A DNA stretch of 64,000 nucleotides from the NCBI RefSeq assembly GCF_019429535.1, contig NZ_JAHXZM010000001.1, forward strand, positions 310,001-374,000, read 5' to 3'. This DNA is from Sphingomonas citricola. Its GTDB lineage: Bacteria; Pseudomonadota; Alphaproteobacteria; Sphingomonadales; Sphingomonadaceae. How positions within the stretch are numbered: position 1 is the stretch's first letter; each line of letters begins with the position of its first letter. Shown piece by piece: positions 43,825 to 52,776 of this stretch. Position numbers and translations under genes: made by a program. The notes beneath the pieces were generated by a model, which was not told the DNA's origin, did not search any database, and saw nothing but the letters and a program-made list of their open reading frames with translations.

Positions 43825-45458
43825 CAGTCGCGCGCCGCCTCCTCGGTCGCGGGTTCCGCATCCTCGGCAGTCGCGTCGGCTGCGGGCTCGTCCTCGAACC
43901 AGTGCGCGCGCGCGGCCATGATCATCTCGTTGCCCTGCTCCTCGGTCAGGCCATAGGCGCCGAGCACGCCGCCCTTGTGTTCGGGACGCTTGGGCGCGTC
44001 GTCGTTGCGACGGCGCGGTTCCTGGCGCTTCTTCTCGATCAGCTCGTCGGTCGCGAGATCGGCGAGATCGTCGAGCGTCTTGATCCCCGCCTTGCCGAGC
44101 GTGACGAGCATCGCCTCGGTCATGTACGGCAGATCGGCGAGCGCGTCCTCGACACCCAGCGCACGACGTTCCTCGCGCTGCGCGGTCTCGCGCCGCTCGA
44201 GCGCTTCCTGCGCGCGGCTCTGCAGCTCCTGCGCGAGGTCCTCGTCGAAGCCCTCGATCCCGGCGAGCTCGTCGAGCTCGACATAAGCGACCTCTTCCAG
44301 CTCGCTGAAGCCCTCCGCGACGAGCAGCTGCGCGAGCGTCTCGTCGACGTCGAGCTCGTTCTGGAACGTGTCCGAATTCTTGACGAACTCGGCCTGGCGC
44401 TTCTCGCTCGCGTCCGTCTCGGTCAGGATGTCGATCGCCTTCGCGGTCAACTGCGAGGCGAGGCGGACGTTCTGGCCGCGGCGGCCGATCGCGAGGCTGA
44501 GCTGATCGTCGGGAACGACCACCTCGATGCGATCGTCCTCCTCGTCGATCAGCACGCGCGCGACGTTCGCGGGCTGCAGAGCGTTGACGACGAAGGTCGC
44601 GGTGTCGGGCGACCAGGGGATGATGTCGATCTTCTCGCCCTGCATCTCCTGCACGACCGCCTGGACGCGGCTGCCCTTCATGCCGACGCACGCGCCGACG
44701 GGGTCGATCGAGGAATCGTGGCTGATGACGCCGATCTTGGCGCGGCTGCCCGGATCGCGCGCGGCCGCCTTGATCTCGATGATGCCGTCGTAGATTTCGG
44801 GCACTTCCTGCGCGAACAGCTTCTTCATGAAGTCGGGATGCGCGCGTGACAAGAAGATCTGCGGCCCGCGGTTCTCGCGCACGACCTTCAGGATCAGCGA
44901 GCGGATGCGGTCGTTGACGCGCACCACCTCGCGCGGGATCTGCGCGTCGCGGCGGATCACGCCCTCGGCGCGGCCGAGGTCGACGACGATGTGGCCGAAC
45001 TCGACGCGCTTGACGACGCCGGTGATGATCTCACCCGCGCGGTCCTTGAACTCTTCGTACTGACGCTCGCGCTCGGCGTCGCGGACCTTCTGGAAGATCG
45101 TCTGCTTGGCGGCCTGCGCCTGGATGCGGCCGAATTCGATCGGGGGCAGCGGATCGACCAGATAGTCGCCGATGTCGGCGCCCGCCTGGAGCTTCTGCGC
45201 GCCCGCGACGTCGACCTGCTTGTAGATGTCGTCGACCTGCTCGACCACCTCGACGACCCGCCACAAGCGCAGGTCGCCGTTATTGGGGTCGAGCTTGGCG
45301 CGGATGTCCATCTCCTGGCCGTAGCGGGTACGCGCCGCGCGCTGGATCGCGTCCTCCATCGCCTCGATGACGATGCCCTTGTCGATCATCTTCTCCGACG
45401 CGACCGAATTGGCGATCGCGATCAGTTCCGCGCGGTTCGCAGTGACGCCCGTGGCCAT
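43824..45458 (-). CDS. nusA: NusA, transcription termination/antitermination factor
   Basis: 544 residues. N-terminal RNA-polymerase-binding domain (1-130), S1 domain (about 135-200), two KH domains (around GVISHDSSIDPVGACVG and LSLAIGRRGQNVRLAS), then two acidic helix-hairpin-helix repeats (about 370-470) and an acidic Ala/Glu tail. Controls pausing, termination and rRNA antitermination. One base separates its start from the rimP stop region. Confidence 0.97.
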   Translation of the reverse strand: MATGVTANRAELIAIANSVASEKMIDKGIVIEAMEDAIQRAARTRYGQEMDIRAKLDPNNGDLRLWRVVEVVEQVDDIYKQVDVAGAQKLQAGADIGDYLVDPLPPIEFGRIQAQAAKQTIFQKVRDAERERQYEEFKDRAGEIITGVVKRVEFGHIVVDLGRAEGVIRRDAQIPREVVRVNDRIRSLILKVVRENRGPQIFLSRAHPDFMKKLFAQEVPEIYDGIIEIKAAARDPGSRAKIGVISHDSSIDPVGACVGMKGSRVQAVVQEMQGEKIDIIPWSPDTATFVVNALQPANVARVLIDEEDDRIEVVVPDDQLSLAIGRRGQNVRLASQLTAKAIDILTETDASEKRQAEFVKNSDTFQNELDVDETLAQLLVAEGFSELEEVAYVELDELAGIEGFDEDLAQELQSRAQEALERRETAQREERRALGVEDALADLPYMTEAMLVTLGKAGIKTLDDLADLATDELIEKKRQEPRRRNDDAPKRPEHKGGVLGAYGLTEEQGNEMIMAARAHWFEDEPAADATAEDAEPATEEAARD

Positions 45459-45459
45459 C

Positions 45460-46020
45460 TTAAGCGTTGTCCTCTTCTTCGAATTCTTCTTCTTCCGCGC
45501 CGTCTTGCGAGAGCGGAACGGTGGCGGCGATCAGCCGGTCGGTGAGCAGGAGCTTCGCGTCGGCGACCTGATCGAACCCGATCGTCATCGCCTCGTGCTT
45601 GCGCACGTCGATCGTGATCCGGTCGCCGTCGATGCCGACGAGGTCGCCGGTCAATTGCTTGCGCCCGTCGACCGGCTGGGTCAGGTGGATGCGGGCCTCG
45701 TGCCCCTTCCAGTCCTCGAAATCCTGCAGGCGGGTGAGCGGGCGGTCGATGCCGGGGCTCGACACCTCGAGCCGGTAGGCGCCGTCGATGTAATCGCGCC
45801 CGGCCGCTTCCGCCGCGTCGAGCTGATCGGAGATGCGACGCGACAGATCGCCGCAATCGTCGATCGTCAGCTGGCGCGTGTCGGGGCGTTCGGCCATCAC
45901 CTGCAGCGTCCGCTCGTCGCCCTTGCCGAACAGGCGCACGCGCACCAGCGCGAAGCCAAGCGCCTCGGCCTCGGGTGCGATCATGGCAGACAGAGCGTTT
46001 ACATCGTCCAAGCGGATCAT
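45460..46020 (-). CDS. rimP: RimP, 30S ribosome maturation factor
   Basis: 186 residues. N-terminal domain with GFALVRVRLFGKGDERTLQVMAERPD and DDCGDLSRRISDQLD, then YRLEVSSPGIDRPLT (the most conserved RimP stretch, core SSPGIDRPL) and an SH3-like C-terminal domain. The acidic tail (AEEEEFEEEDNA) is an extension. First gene of the operon; ribosome binding site weak. Confidence 0.95.
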   Translation of the reverse strand: MIRLDDVNALSAMIAPEAEALGFALVRVRLFGKGDERTLQVMAERPDTRQLTIDDCGDLSRRISDQLDAAEAAGRDYIDGAYRLEVSSPGIDRPLTRLQDFEDWKGHEARIHLTQPVDGRKQLTGDLVGIDGDRITIDVRKHEAMTIGFDQVADAKLLLTDRLIAATVPLSQDGAEEEEFEEEDNA

Positions 46021-46098
46021 CCGAACATGCGTTTCTTGCCGCCGCGGAGCCCGGCCCCGCAGCCCCTTGCACCTCGCGATGTAAGAGAAAGCACGGAT

Positions 46099-46127
46099 GA
46101 TATAGACCGATCGCGGCCGCCTCGCAA
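46099..46127 (-). promoter_or_regulatory. promoter of the rimP-nusA-infB operon
   Basis: Minus strand TTGCGA (46127-46122), 17-base spacer, TATATC (46104-46099). Transcription would start near 46091, giving a leader of about 70 bases before rimP. This is one of the best promoter matches in the window. Confidence 0.65.
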
Positions 46128-46232
46128 GCGGGCAAGCGTTGGCACTCGGGCTTCGTCACTGCGCGTGTGCCGGAACAACCGTGCCGCCTTCGCCTTTGTG
46201 GCGGGAGAGATATCCTTCGGGGGAACAAATCC

Positions 46233-47486
46233 ATGCGCCTGCTCGCCTTCACCGCCGCGCTGCTCGCCTCCACCGCCTGCTCCGCCGAGCCTCAAACTCA
46301 GACGCAGATGCAGCCGCGCGCGAACGAGGCGAGCGCGCCCGCTGACGTGACGCAAGGACCGCAGGGCCCGCAGGTGGCGGGGAGCAATGCGCCGGTGCCG
46401 AAGAACGCGCCGGCACCGACCGCACGCAACGTGCCCGCGACCACGGGGCGTGCCAACATCGCCGCAACCACGCCGCCCGTCACGATCACTACGATGGGCC
46501 AGTTCGGCGACCCGTTCTCGATCGCGTTCCTGCCCGACGCGCGCCTGCTGGTGACCGAGAAGGCGGGCGCGCTCAAGCTGCGTGCCGCCGACGGGCGCGT
46601 GTCCGACATCGCGGGGGTTCCTGCGGTCGCGGGTGGCGGGCAGGGCGGTCTGCTCGATGTCGCGCCCGCGCCCGATTTCGCGACGAGCCGCACGATCTAC
46701 CTGAGCTACGCCGAGCCGCGGCCGAACGGCGGGTCGAGTCTCGCCCTGATGCGCGCGCGGCTCGACGATGCCGGACTGGGCGACCAGCGCGTGATCTGGC
46801 GCGCGGGTTCGGACGGGCCGGGCGGGCAATTCGGCGCGATCATCGCCTTCGCCCCCGACGGCAAGTCGCTGTTCCTGACATCGGGCGAACGGCAGCGTTT
46901 CACGCCTGCGCAGGATCCCGAACAGGCGCTCGGCAAGATATTGCGGCTGACGCTCGACGGCGCGGCGTGGCCGGGCAATCCGATGTTCAAGGCGGGCGGG
47001 GTGCGCGCGATGACCTGGTCGAGCGGGCATCGCAATCCGTACGGCCTCGTCTTCGCGCCCGATGGTCGGTTGTGGGAGGAGGAGATGGGCCCGCGCGGTG
47101 GCGACGAGCTCAATCTGATCCAGCCGGGCAAGAATTACGGCTGGCCGCTGGTGTCGAACGGCGACAATTATTCGGGGGTCGAAATACCCGACCACCCGTC
47201 GCGCCCCGAGTTCCAGGCGCCGGTGCTGTGGTGGAACCCGGTGATCTCGCCGGGCGGGATGATCGCCTATACCGGCGCGATGTTCCCGGCCTATCGCGGG
47301 TCGCTGTTCATCGCCGGGCTGTCGAGCAAGTCGCTGGTGCGCGTCGCGGTGAACGGCGATCTGGCGCGTAGCGCCGAGCAATGGACCATGGGCGAGCGCA
47401 TTCGCGACGTGGCACAGGCCCCCGACGGCGCGATCTGGGTGATCCAAGACGACGGCAAGCTGCTGCGGCTGACCCCGAAAGGCTGA
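46233..47486 (+). CDS. PQQ-dependent soluble aldose sugar dehydrogenase-like lipoprotein
   Basis: 417 residues. ATG 46233 with GGGGGAA upstream. The N-terminus (LLASTAC) looks like a lipobox. After a low-complexity linker to about residue 80 comes a six-bladed propeller: FGDPFSIAFLPDARLLVTEK, GGQGGLLDVAPAPDF, WSSGHRNPYGLVFAPDG and EEMGPRGGDELNLIQPGKNYGWPLVS. This is the YliI/Asd family that oxidises sugars in the periplasm with PQQ. No PQQ synthesis gene is nearby. Confidence 0.9.
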   Translation: MRLLAFTAALLASTACSAEPQTQTQMQPRANEASAPADVTQGPQGPQVAGSNAPVPKNAPAPTARNVPATTGRANIAATTPPVTITTMGQFGDPFSIAFLPDARLLVTEKAGALKLRAADGRVSDIAGVPAVAGGGQGGLLDVAPAPDFATSRTIYLSYAEPRPNGGSSLALMRARLDDAGLGDQRVIWRAGSDGPGGQFGAIIAFAPDGKSLFLTSGERQRFTPAQDPEQALGKILRLTLDGAAWPGNPMFKAGGVRAMTWSSGHRNPYGLVFAPDGRLWEEEMGPRGGDELNLIQPGKNYGWPLVSNGDNYSGVEIPDHPSRPEFQAPVLWWNPVISPGGMIAYTGAMFPAYRGSLFIAGLSSKSLVRVAVNGDLARSAEQWTMGERIRDVAQAPDGAIWVIQDDGKLLRLTPKG

Positions 47487-47507
47487 CGCGCGGCGCGGTG
47501 CGCCGGA

Positions 47508-47891
47508 TCAGTCGCGCTCGATCAGGTAGTTCATCCGCGCCGCCGCGATCGGCTTCGCGCGGTCGTCCTGCCACGCGAACGCCTCGACGTTGGCGACGCG
47601 GTTGCCCAGCCGCGTGATCGTCCCCGCCGCGCGCGTCTCGCGGTCGCGCCCGCCGCGCATGAAATCGATCGTGACGTTGATCGGCTTGATCCGTCCGCCG
47701 CCTTCCTCGGCGAGCGCGTGGTGGAGCGCCGCGATCGCCGCGACCTCGAGCAGGCCGGAGATCGCGCCGCCTTGCAGGAAACCGGGGCGGCCGACGACGC
47801 CGTCGTGGAACGGCATCATCATGACGGGGGTGCCATCCTCGGCATGTTCGAGCTCGGCGCCGAGCACTGCGGCATAGGGTGGCAGCTTCAC
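47508..47891 (-). CDS. PaaI-family hotdog thioesterase (second of a pair)
   Basis: 127 residues. Hotdog fold with PFHDGVVGRPGFLQGGAISGLLEVAAIAAL, which fits the PaaI motif with G-G-x-x-x-x-L. The start GTG 47891 overlaps the stop of the neighbouring hotdog gene (GTGA). Acyl-CoA substrate unknown. Two adjacent single-domain hotdog proteins could form a hetero-oligomer. Confidence 0.85.
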   Translation of the reverse strand: MKLPPYAAVLGAELEHAEDGTPVMMMPFHDGVVGRPGFLQGGAISGLLEVAAIAALHHALAEEGGGRIKPINVTIDFMRGGRDRETRAAGTITRLGNRVANVEAFAWQDDRAKPIAAARMNYLIERD

Positions 47892-48370
47892 GACTGTTGC
47901 TCCGCGGCGGGCGTGGCGGTGCGCGACGGGCGCGGATATTGTCCGCTCGGGATCATGAAGGTCGCGGCGACGTGCGCGACCGGGTCATCAAGATCGCCAT
48001 CGTGCGCGATCCCGCGCGTGAACGCGATCGAGCGCGCCACACGCAGGCATTCGGCGCGGCCGATCACCGTGCGGTTCGGGCGTGCGGGGCGCAGATAGTC
48101 GATCCTGAGATCGAGCGTCGCCTGCGGCACGAACACCCGGATCTGGTTCCAGATCGCGAAGCTCGTCGCCATGTCCATCATCGCGATGATCGGCCCCGAC
48201 GCGATCACCCCGCTCGCCTCGTCACCGACGAGGTCGGCCGCATAGGGAAGCGCGAGTTCGATCCAGTCGTCGCCGCGGGCGTGGAAGCGGATGCCGAGCC
48301 GCCCGCCGTGCCCGCCGAAGCTGGTCACGTCGAGCTGGTCGAGCGTCATCGAGAACGGGTCCCATTTCAT
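47888..48370 (-). CDS. PaaI-family hotdog thioesterase (first of a pair)
   Basis: 160 residues. RFHARGDDWIELALPYAADLVG, then ASGPIIAMMDMATSFAIWN with the conserved acidic residue in MMDMA, and ATLDLRIDYLRPA, are typical of the PaaI group. Acts probably on acyl-CoAs. Divergent from the crotonase gene at 48486 by 115 bases. Confidence 0.87.
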   Translation of the reverse strand: MKWDPFSMTLDQLDVTSFGGHGGRLGIRFHARGDDWIELALPYAADLVGDEASGVIASGPIIAMMDMATSFAIWNQIRVFVPQATLDLRIDYLRPARPNRTVIGRAECLRVARSIAFTRGIAHDGDLDDPVAHVAATFMIPSGQYPRPSRTATPAAEQQS

Positions 48371-48485
48371 GTCGCGTCACCTACACGGCTGATGCGAGCG
48401 CGCAACATCGTGCGGCGGCTTGTTGCGGCGCGCGCGGCCACGCGCTAGCCGTTAAGCCGACAGACTTACGCGGGAGCCCGATCCG

Positions 48486-49295
48486 ATGACCGACACCAAG
48501 CCACGCGAAGCGAACAACGACCGCGTTTCGATCACGGTGGCAGACGGCATCGCCGACGTTCGCCTGACGCGCGCGGACAAGATGAACGCGCTCGACCCCG
48601 CGATGTTCGCCGCGCTGGTCGACGCGATCGAGCAATTGAAGACGATGCGCGGGGTGCGCTCGGTCGTCCTGTCGGGCGAGGGGCGCGCGTTCTGCGCCGG
48701 GCTCGACATGGCGTCGATGGCGGGCGGCGGATCGGGGTTGCGGCTCGACGAGCGGACCCACGGCATCGCCAACACCGCGCAATATGTCTGCACTGGCTGG
48801 CGCGACTTGGGCGTGCCGGTGATCGCCGCGATCCACGGCGTCGCGATGGGCGGCGGGTTCCAGCTGCTGTCGGGTGCCGACATCCGCGTCGCGCATCCCG
48901 CCACGCGCATGGCGATCCGCGAGACCTATTGGGGGCTCGTCCCCGACATGGGCGGGTTCGTGCTGTGGCGCGGCACCGCGCGCGAGGACGTGCTGCGCGA
49001 ACTCGTCTATACCAGCCGCGAATTCACCGCCGCGGAGGCACAGGGCTGGGGCCTCGTCACGCATCTCGACGACGATCCGCACGCCCGCGCGATGAGCATT
49101 GCGCGCGAAATCGCCGGGCGCAGCCCGAAGGCGGTGCAGGCATCGAAGCGCATCTTCAACGCGGTGCCCGACATGGACGCCGCCGCGATCCTGCTGGCGG
49201 AGAGCGAGGAACAGGTCGCGCTGATCCGCAAGCCCGAACAGGTCGAGGCGGTACGCGCCAACATGGAGAAGCGCGCGCCCGTCTTCGAGGATTGA
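48486..49295 (+). CDS. crotonase / enoyl-CoA hydratase family protein
   Basis: 269 residues. Oxyanion-hole motifs AFCAGLDMASM and AAIHGVAMGGGFQLLSGADIRVA; the region IRETYWGLVPDMGGFVLWR has a Glu in the hydratase position but DMGG in place of GAGG, so hydratase and isomerase activity are both possible. GGGAG precedes ATG 48486. Part of a local group of acyl-CoA genes. Confidence 0.9.
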   Translation: MTDTKPREANNDRVSITVADGIADVRLTRADKMNALDPAMFAALVDAIEQLKTMRGVRSVVLSGEGRAFCAGLDMASMAGGGSGLRLDERTHGIANTAQYVCTGWRDLGVPVIAAIHGVAMGGGFQLLSGADIRVAHPATRMAIRETYWGLVPDMGGFVLWRGTAREDVLRELVYTSREFTAAEAQGWGLVTHLDDDPHARAMSIAREIAGRSPKAVQASKRIFNAVPDMDAAAILLAESEEQVALIRKPEQVEAVRANMEKRAPVFED

Positions 49296-49369
49296 TCGCC
49301 GCGATTGTTAGGCGCGAACTTTGTGGCTAGCGCTGCCCGCGGGGAAAAGCGGAGCGGGGGCGAAAGCGG

Positions 49370-49999
49370 GTGAGCGAAGTGACGGGCGGCGATCACGAGC
49401 ATGATCGCGCGCAGCTTGAACGCATGGCGTTCTTCTCCGACGCGGTGTTCGCGATCGCGATGACGCTGCTGGTGGTCGAAGTGAAGCTGCCGCACATTCC
49501 GCGGATGGAGGACGCGCTGCTCGCGCACGCGCTGCTGACGCTGATCCCGAGCTATATCGGCTTCCTCGTCAGTTTCCTCGTCCTCGCGCGGTTCTGGGTG
49601 TCGCATCACCTGACGCTGGGGGAAATGCGCGCGATCAGCCCGACCGTGCTCTGGGCCAATCTGTTCCTGCTGCTCGCGGTCGCGTTCACGCCGTTCCCGA
49701 CCGCGATCGTCGCCGAATATGCGCAATTGCGCGTCGGCGTCGGCTTCTACGCGTTGTGGCTGATTCTGCTCGGCCTGCTCAACCAGCGGATCATCCGGCT
49801 GGCGATCCGGCACCCCAAATTGCGGCGCGACGACGCGAGCATGGCAACGCTTTCGCCGCACCTGCGCGCGAGCTGGATCCCGATGCTGATCGGCGGGCTC
49901 GCCTTCGTCGCCGGGATGATCGCGCCGCTGGCCGCGGTCGTCGTGCTCGCGGTGGGCAGCCCGATCATCACCTACGTGATGCGTCGCCGCACGCGTTGA
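49370..49999 (+). CDS. TMEM175-family (DUF1211) potassium channel-like protein
   Basis: 209 residues with about six hydrophobic segments. The selectivity motif of the family, RMAFFSDAVFAIAMTLLVVE, with FSD at residues 22-24, is intact in the first helix. Bacterial TMEM175 proteins are tetramers with one six-helix repeat each, conducting potassium. GTG 49370 is the start used; a second GTG at 49379 is possible. 74 bases after the crotonase gene. Confidence 0.9.
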   Translation: MSEVTGGDHEHDRAQLERMAFFSDAVFAIAMTLLVVEVKLPHIPRMEDALLAHALLTLIPSYIGFLVSFLVLARFWVSHHLTLGEMRAISPTVLWANLFLLLAVAFTPFPTAIVAEYAQLRVGVGFYALWLILLGLLNQRIIRLAIRHPKLRRDDASMATLSPHLRASWIPMLIGGLAFVAGMIAPLAAVVVLAVGSPIITYVMRRRTR

Positions 50000-50011
50000 G
50001 GGTTTGCGCGA

Positions 50012-50449
50012 TCAGGCGGGGGGCACCCGCATCAGCTTCCCCGTCAGCGCGGCGCGAAAGTCGTCGGGGATCGCGCCTTCCTTCGGATCGGTCATGACGA
50101 GCACGGTGTCGCAGGTCGCGATCGCGCGGCCGCTTTGGTGCATCACCGCGAGGATTTCCCACGACCGCGTGCCGATCCGGCCGATCCCGGTCGCGATCTC
50201 GACATCGGCGGGGAAGCTTCCTTCCGCGAGGTAATTGACCGCATTCATCGCCACCACCGCGCGAAAACCGTCCCCGCGATTGAAGCGGCCGAGCATCCAG
50301 TTGAACCGCACCCGCGCGGTCTCGAACAAGGCGGCGAACGCGACATTGTTGATGTGCCCCATCGCGTCGAGGTCCTGGTAGCGCGTCGGCACCGTTTCGC
50401 GCACCGGATAGCTGTCGAGGTCGAGGCGGTACGGTGCGGGACGGGGCAT
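50012..50449 (-). CDS. 4HBT-type acyl-CoA thioesterase
   Basis: 145 residues. RYQDLDAMGHINNVAFAALFETAR contains the catalytic Asp/His-Asn of 4-hydroxybenzoyl-CoA thioesterases. The rest of the hotdog is complete (SWEILAVMHQSGRAIATCDTVLV). Substrate unknown. Convergent with the TMEM175-type gene, 12 bases apart. Confidence 0.88.
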   Translation of the reverse strand: MPRPAPYRLDLDSYPVRETVPTRYQDLDAMGHINNVAFAALFETARVRFNWMLGRFNRGDGFRAVVAMNAVNYLAEGSFPADVEIATGIGRIGTRSWEILAVMHQSGRAIATCDTVLVMTDPKEGAIPDDFRAALTGKLMRVPPA

Positions 50450-50604
50450 GGCGGCTTTCTGATTGAGGGGGCGGGGGGCGCGAGCCTCGAGCCGGAGTAT
50501 GGTGTCGCTGCGGATGAACGCGGCGTTGGGCGGGGACTGCCGCCCTTGTCATCGGGGGCCGGCGTTCACCGTGAGCGGTCGGGCCGGTCGGCTCCGGGCA
50601 GGCC

Positions 50605-50654
50605 GACGCGGGAGCAGGTCCCGCGTCGTCGGACGGGTTCGGCGTCGCCGACCC
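50605..50654. repeat. two adjacent GC-rich hairpins in a 259-base intergenic region
   Basis: GACGCGGGA (50605-50613) pairs with TCCCGCGTC (50619-50627); GGGTTCGGC (50635-50643) pairs with GCCGACCC (50647-50654) with one bulge. The region 50450-50708 between the thioesterase and SDR genes holds no supportable gene. The hairpins may end the thiolase-SDR transcript. Confidence 0.45.
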
Positions 50655-50708
50655 GCCGGCCGGCCTTGCGCGTGGGCGGCGCAGGGTGCGCCGGTTCCGC
50701 GCTTCGGC

Positions 50709-51491
50709 TCAGCGCGGTGCCATGCGGATCGCGCCGTCCAGCCGCACGTCCTCGCCGTTGACATACCCATTCTCGATCATGGTGAGCGCGAGGCTGGCGT
50801 ATTCGGGCGGGTTGCCGAGCCGCTTGGGGAAGGGGACCTGCGCGCCCAACGCATCCTTCACGTTCTGCGGCGCGGCGGCGAGGAGCGGGGTGTTGAAGAT
50901 GCCGGGCAGGATCGTGTTGACGCGAATTGCCTCGCCCATCAGGTCGCGCGCGATCGGCAGCGTCATGCCGACGACGCCGCCCTTCGACGCCGAATAGGCC
51001 GCCTGGCCGATCTGCCCGTCCTCGGCCGCGACGCTGGCGGTGTTGATGATGACGCCGCGGTCGCCGTCTTCCAGCGGATCGAGGCTCATCATCCCCGCCG
51101 CCGCTTTCGCGATGCAGCGGAACGTGCCGACGAGGTTGATCTGGATGATCATGTTGAACGCGTCGAGTGGGAAATGCTTGATCGAGCCGTCTTCTTTCGA
51201 GCGGCTGGCGGTCTTGATCGCGTTGCCCGTGCCCGCGCAGTTGACGAGGATACGCTCCTGACCGATCGCCGCGCGCGCCTTCTCGAACCCGGCGTCGACC
51301 GATGCCTCGTCGGTGACGTTGACCTTGCAGAACACGCCGCCCAGTTCGGCGGCGACCGCCTCGCCCTTGGCTTCGTTCAGGTCGAACAGCGCGACCTTGA
51401 CGCCCTTCGCCGCCAGCGCGCGCGCGGTCGCCTCGCCCAGGCCCGAGGCGCCGCCGGTGATGACCGCAGAAATGGTGTTGTCGAGTTTCAT
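50709..51491 (-). CDS. SDR oxidoreductase, 3-hydroxyacyl-CoA dehydrogenase type II-like
   Basis: 260 residues. Rossmann motif VITGGASGLGEATARALA, NNAG-equivalent NCAGTGNA, INTASVAAEDGQIGQAAYSASKGG with catalytic Tyr and Lys. The pattern and the insertion after ITLVGTF-like sequence match HSD10-type 3-hydroxyacyl-CoA dehydrogenases. It follows the thiolase gene by 19 bases, so the two likely serve one beta-oxidation route. AAGGGGA precedes ATG 51491. Confidence 0.9.
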   Translation of the reverse strand: MKLDNTISAVITGGASGLGEATARALAAKGVKVALFDLNEAKGEAVAAELGGVFCKVNVTDEASVDAGFEKARAAIGQERILVNCAGTGNAIKTASRSKEDGSIKHFPLDAFNMIIQINLVGTFRCIAKAAAGMMSLDPLEDGDRGVIINTASVAAEDGQIGQAAYSASKGGVVGMTLPIARDLMGEAIRVNTILPGIFNTPLLAAAPQNVKDALGAQVPFPKRLGNPPEYASLALTMIENGYVNGEDVRLDGAIRMAPR

Positions 51492-51510
51492 GATGTCCCC
51501 TTCCTGAATT

Positions 51511-52695
51511 TCACGCAGCCGCGTCGACGCGCTCGATAATGGTGACGTTCGCGACGCCGCCGCCCTCGCACATCGTCTGCAGTGCGTATTTCCCGCCGCG
51601 GCGTTTGAGTTCGTGCACCAGCGTCGCCATCAGCTTCGTGCCCGACGCGCCGAGCGGATGGCCGAGTGCGATCGCGCCGCCGTTGACGTTCAATTTGTCC
51701 GGGTCGGCGCCGGTGTGCTTGAGCCACGCCATCGGCACGGGCGCGAACGCCTCGTTGACCTCGTACAGGTCGATGTCGTCGATCGAGAGCCCGGCGCGGC
51801 TGAGTGCCTTGTCGGTCGCGAACAGCGGCTCCTCGAGCATCACGACCGGGTCGCCCGCGGTAACGGTCAAATTGACGATGCGCGCGAGCGGGGTGAGCCC
51901 GTATTTCTCGACCGCCTCGCCGCTCGCGATCAGCACCGCCGACGCGCCGTCGCAGATCTGGCTGGAGGACGCCGCGGTCAGCACGCCCTTGTCGGACAAT
52001 AGCTTGACCCCCGCCATGCTCTCCGCGCTCGCGTCGTAGCGGATGCCCTCGTCCTTGTCGTGGTGGGCGTTACCCTCGGGCGTCTCGACCTCGATCGGCA
52101 CGATCTCGTCGGCGAAGCGGTTCGCTTGCGTTGCGGCGATCGCCTTCTGGTGCGAGCCGAGCGAGTAGGCGTCGGTGTCCTCGCGCGAGAAGCCGTATTT
52201 GCGCGCGATCATCTCGGCGCCGACGAACTGGCTGAACTGGATGCCGGGATATTTTTCCTCCAGACCCGGCGACTTGTTCTTGCCGAGCCCGGCGTCGTAG
52301 AACAGCTTGAAGGTCGAGCCCATCGGCACCCGCGTCATGCTTTCCACGCCCGCCGCGATCACCACGTCCTGCGTCCCCGACATCACCGCCTGCGCCGCGA
52401 ACTGGATTGCCTGCTGCGATGAGCCGCACTGGCGGTCGATCGTGACCGCGGGGGTCGATTGCGGCAGCCGCTTGGACGCGAGCACGGCGTTGCGCCCGAC
52501 CTGTCCCGCCTGCTCGCCGCCCTGGCTGACGCAGCCCATCACGACGTCGTCGACCGCCTCGGGCGGGATGCCGCTGCGCTCGACCAACGCGTCGAGCACG
52601 TGTGCGGCCAAGTCGACCGGATGGACGCCCGCGAGCTTGCCGCCGCGCCGCCCCCCGGCGGTGCGCACTGCGTCGACGATAAAAGCCTCGGCCAT
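51511..52695 (-). CDS. acetyl-CoA C-acyltransferase (thiolase)
   Basis: 394 residues. Nucleophile Cys90 in TIDRQCGSSQQAI, His in GGAIALGHPLGASGTK (about 350), second Cys in MCEGGGVANVT (about 382). The degradative thiolase II form is most likely in this context. ATG 52695 is chosen because GGAG is nine bases before it; an ATG five codons upstream lies inside an operator-like palindrome. Confidence 0.94.
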   Translation of the reverse strand: MAEAFIVDAVRTAGGRRGGKLAGVHPVDLAAHVLDALVERSGIPPEAVDDVVMGCVSQGGEQAGQVGRNAVLASKRLPQSTPAVTIDRQCGSSQQAIQFAAQAVMSGTQDVVIAAGVESMTRVPMGSTFKLFYDAGLGKNKSPGLEEKYPGIQFSQFVGAEMIARKYGFSREDTDAYSLGSHQKAIAATQANRFADEIVPIEVETPEGNAHHDKDEGIRYDASAESMAGVKLLSDKGVLTAASSSQICDGASAVLIASGEAVEKYGLTPLARIVNLTVTAGDPVVMLEEPLFATDKALSRAGLSIDDIDLYEVNEAFAPVPMAWLKHTGADPDKLNVNGGAIALGHPLGASGTKLMATLVHELKRRGGKYALQTMCEGGGVANVTIIERVDAAA

Positions 52696-52708
52696 CTTCC
52701 GCGTCTCC

Positions 52709-52722
52709 ATAACAGATGTTAT
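52709..52722. promoter_or_regulatory. palindrome ATAACA-GA-TGTTAT between divergent thiolase and nitroreductase genes
   Basis: A perfect 6-bp inverted repeat with a 2-base centre, 14 bases before the thiolase start and 55 bases before the nitroreductase start. Its AT content stands out strongly. It has the size of a TetR- or MarR-type operator and could control both genes; no regulator gene is adjacent. Confidence 0.5.
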
Positions 52723-52776
52723 CCCGGTGCTTAGTTACGCAAATTGACGCGGACGGCAAGAGCGGAGACGGTGCGA

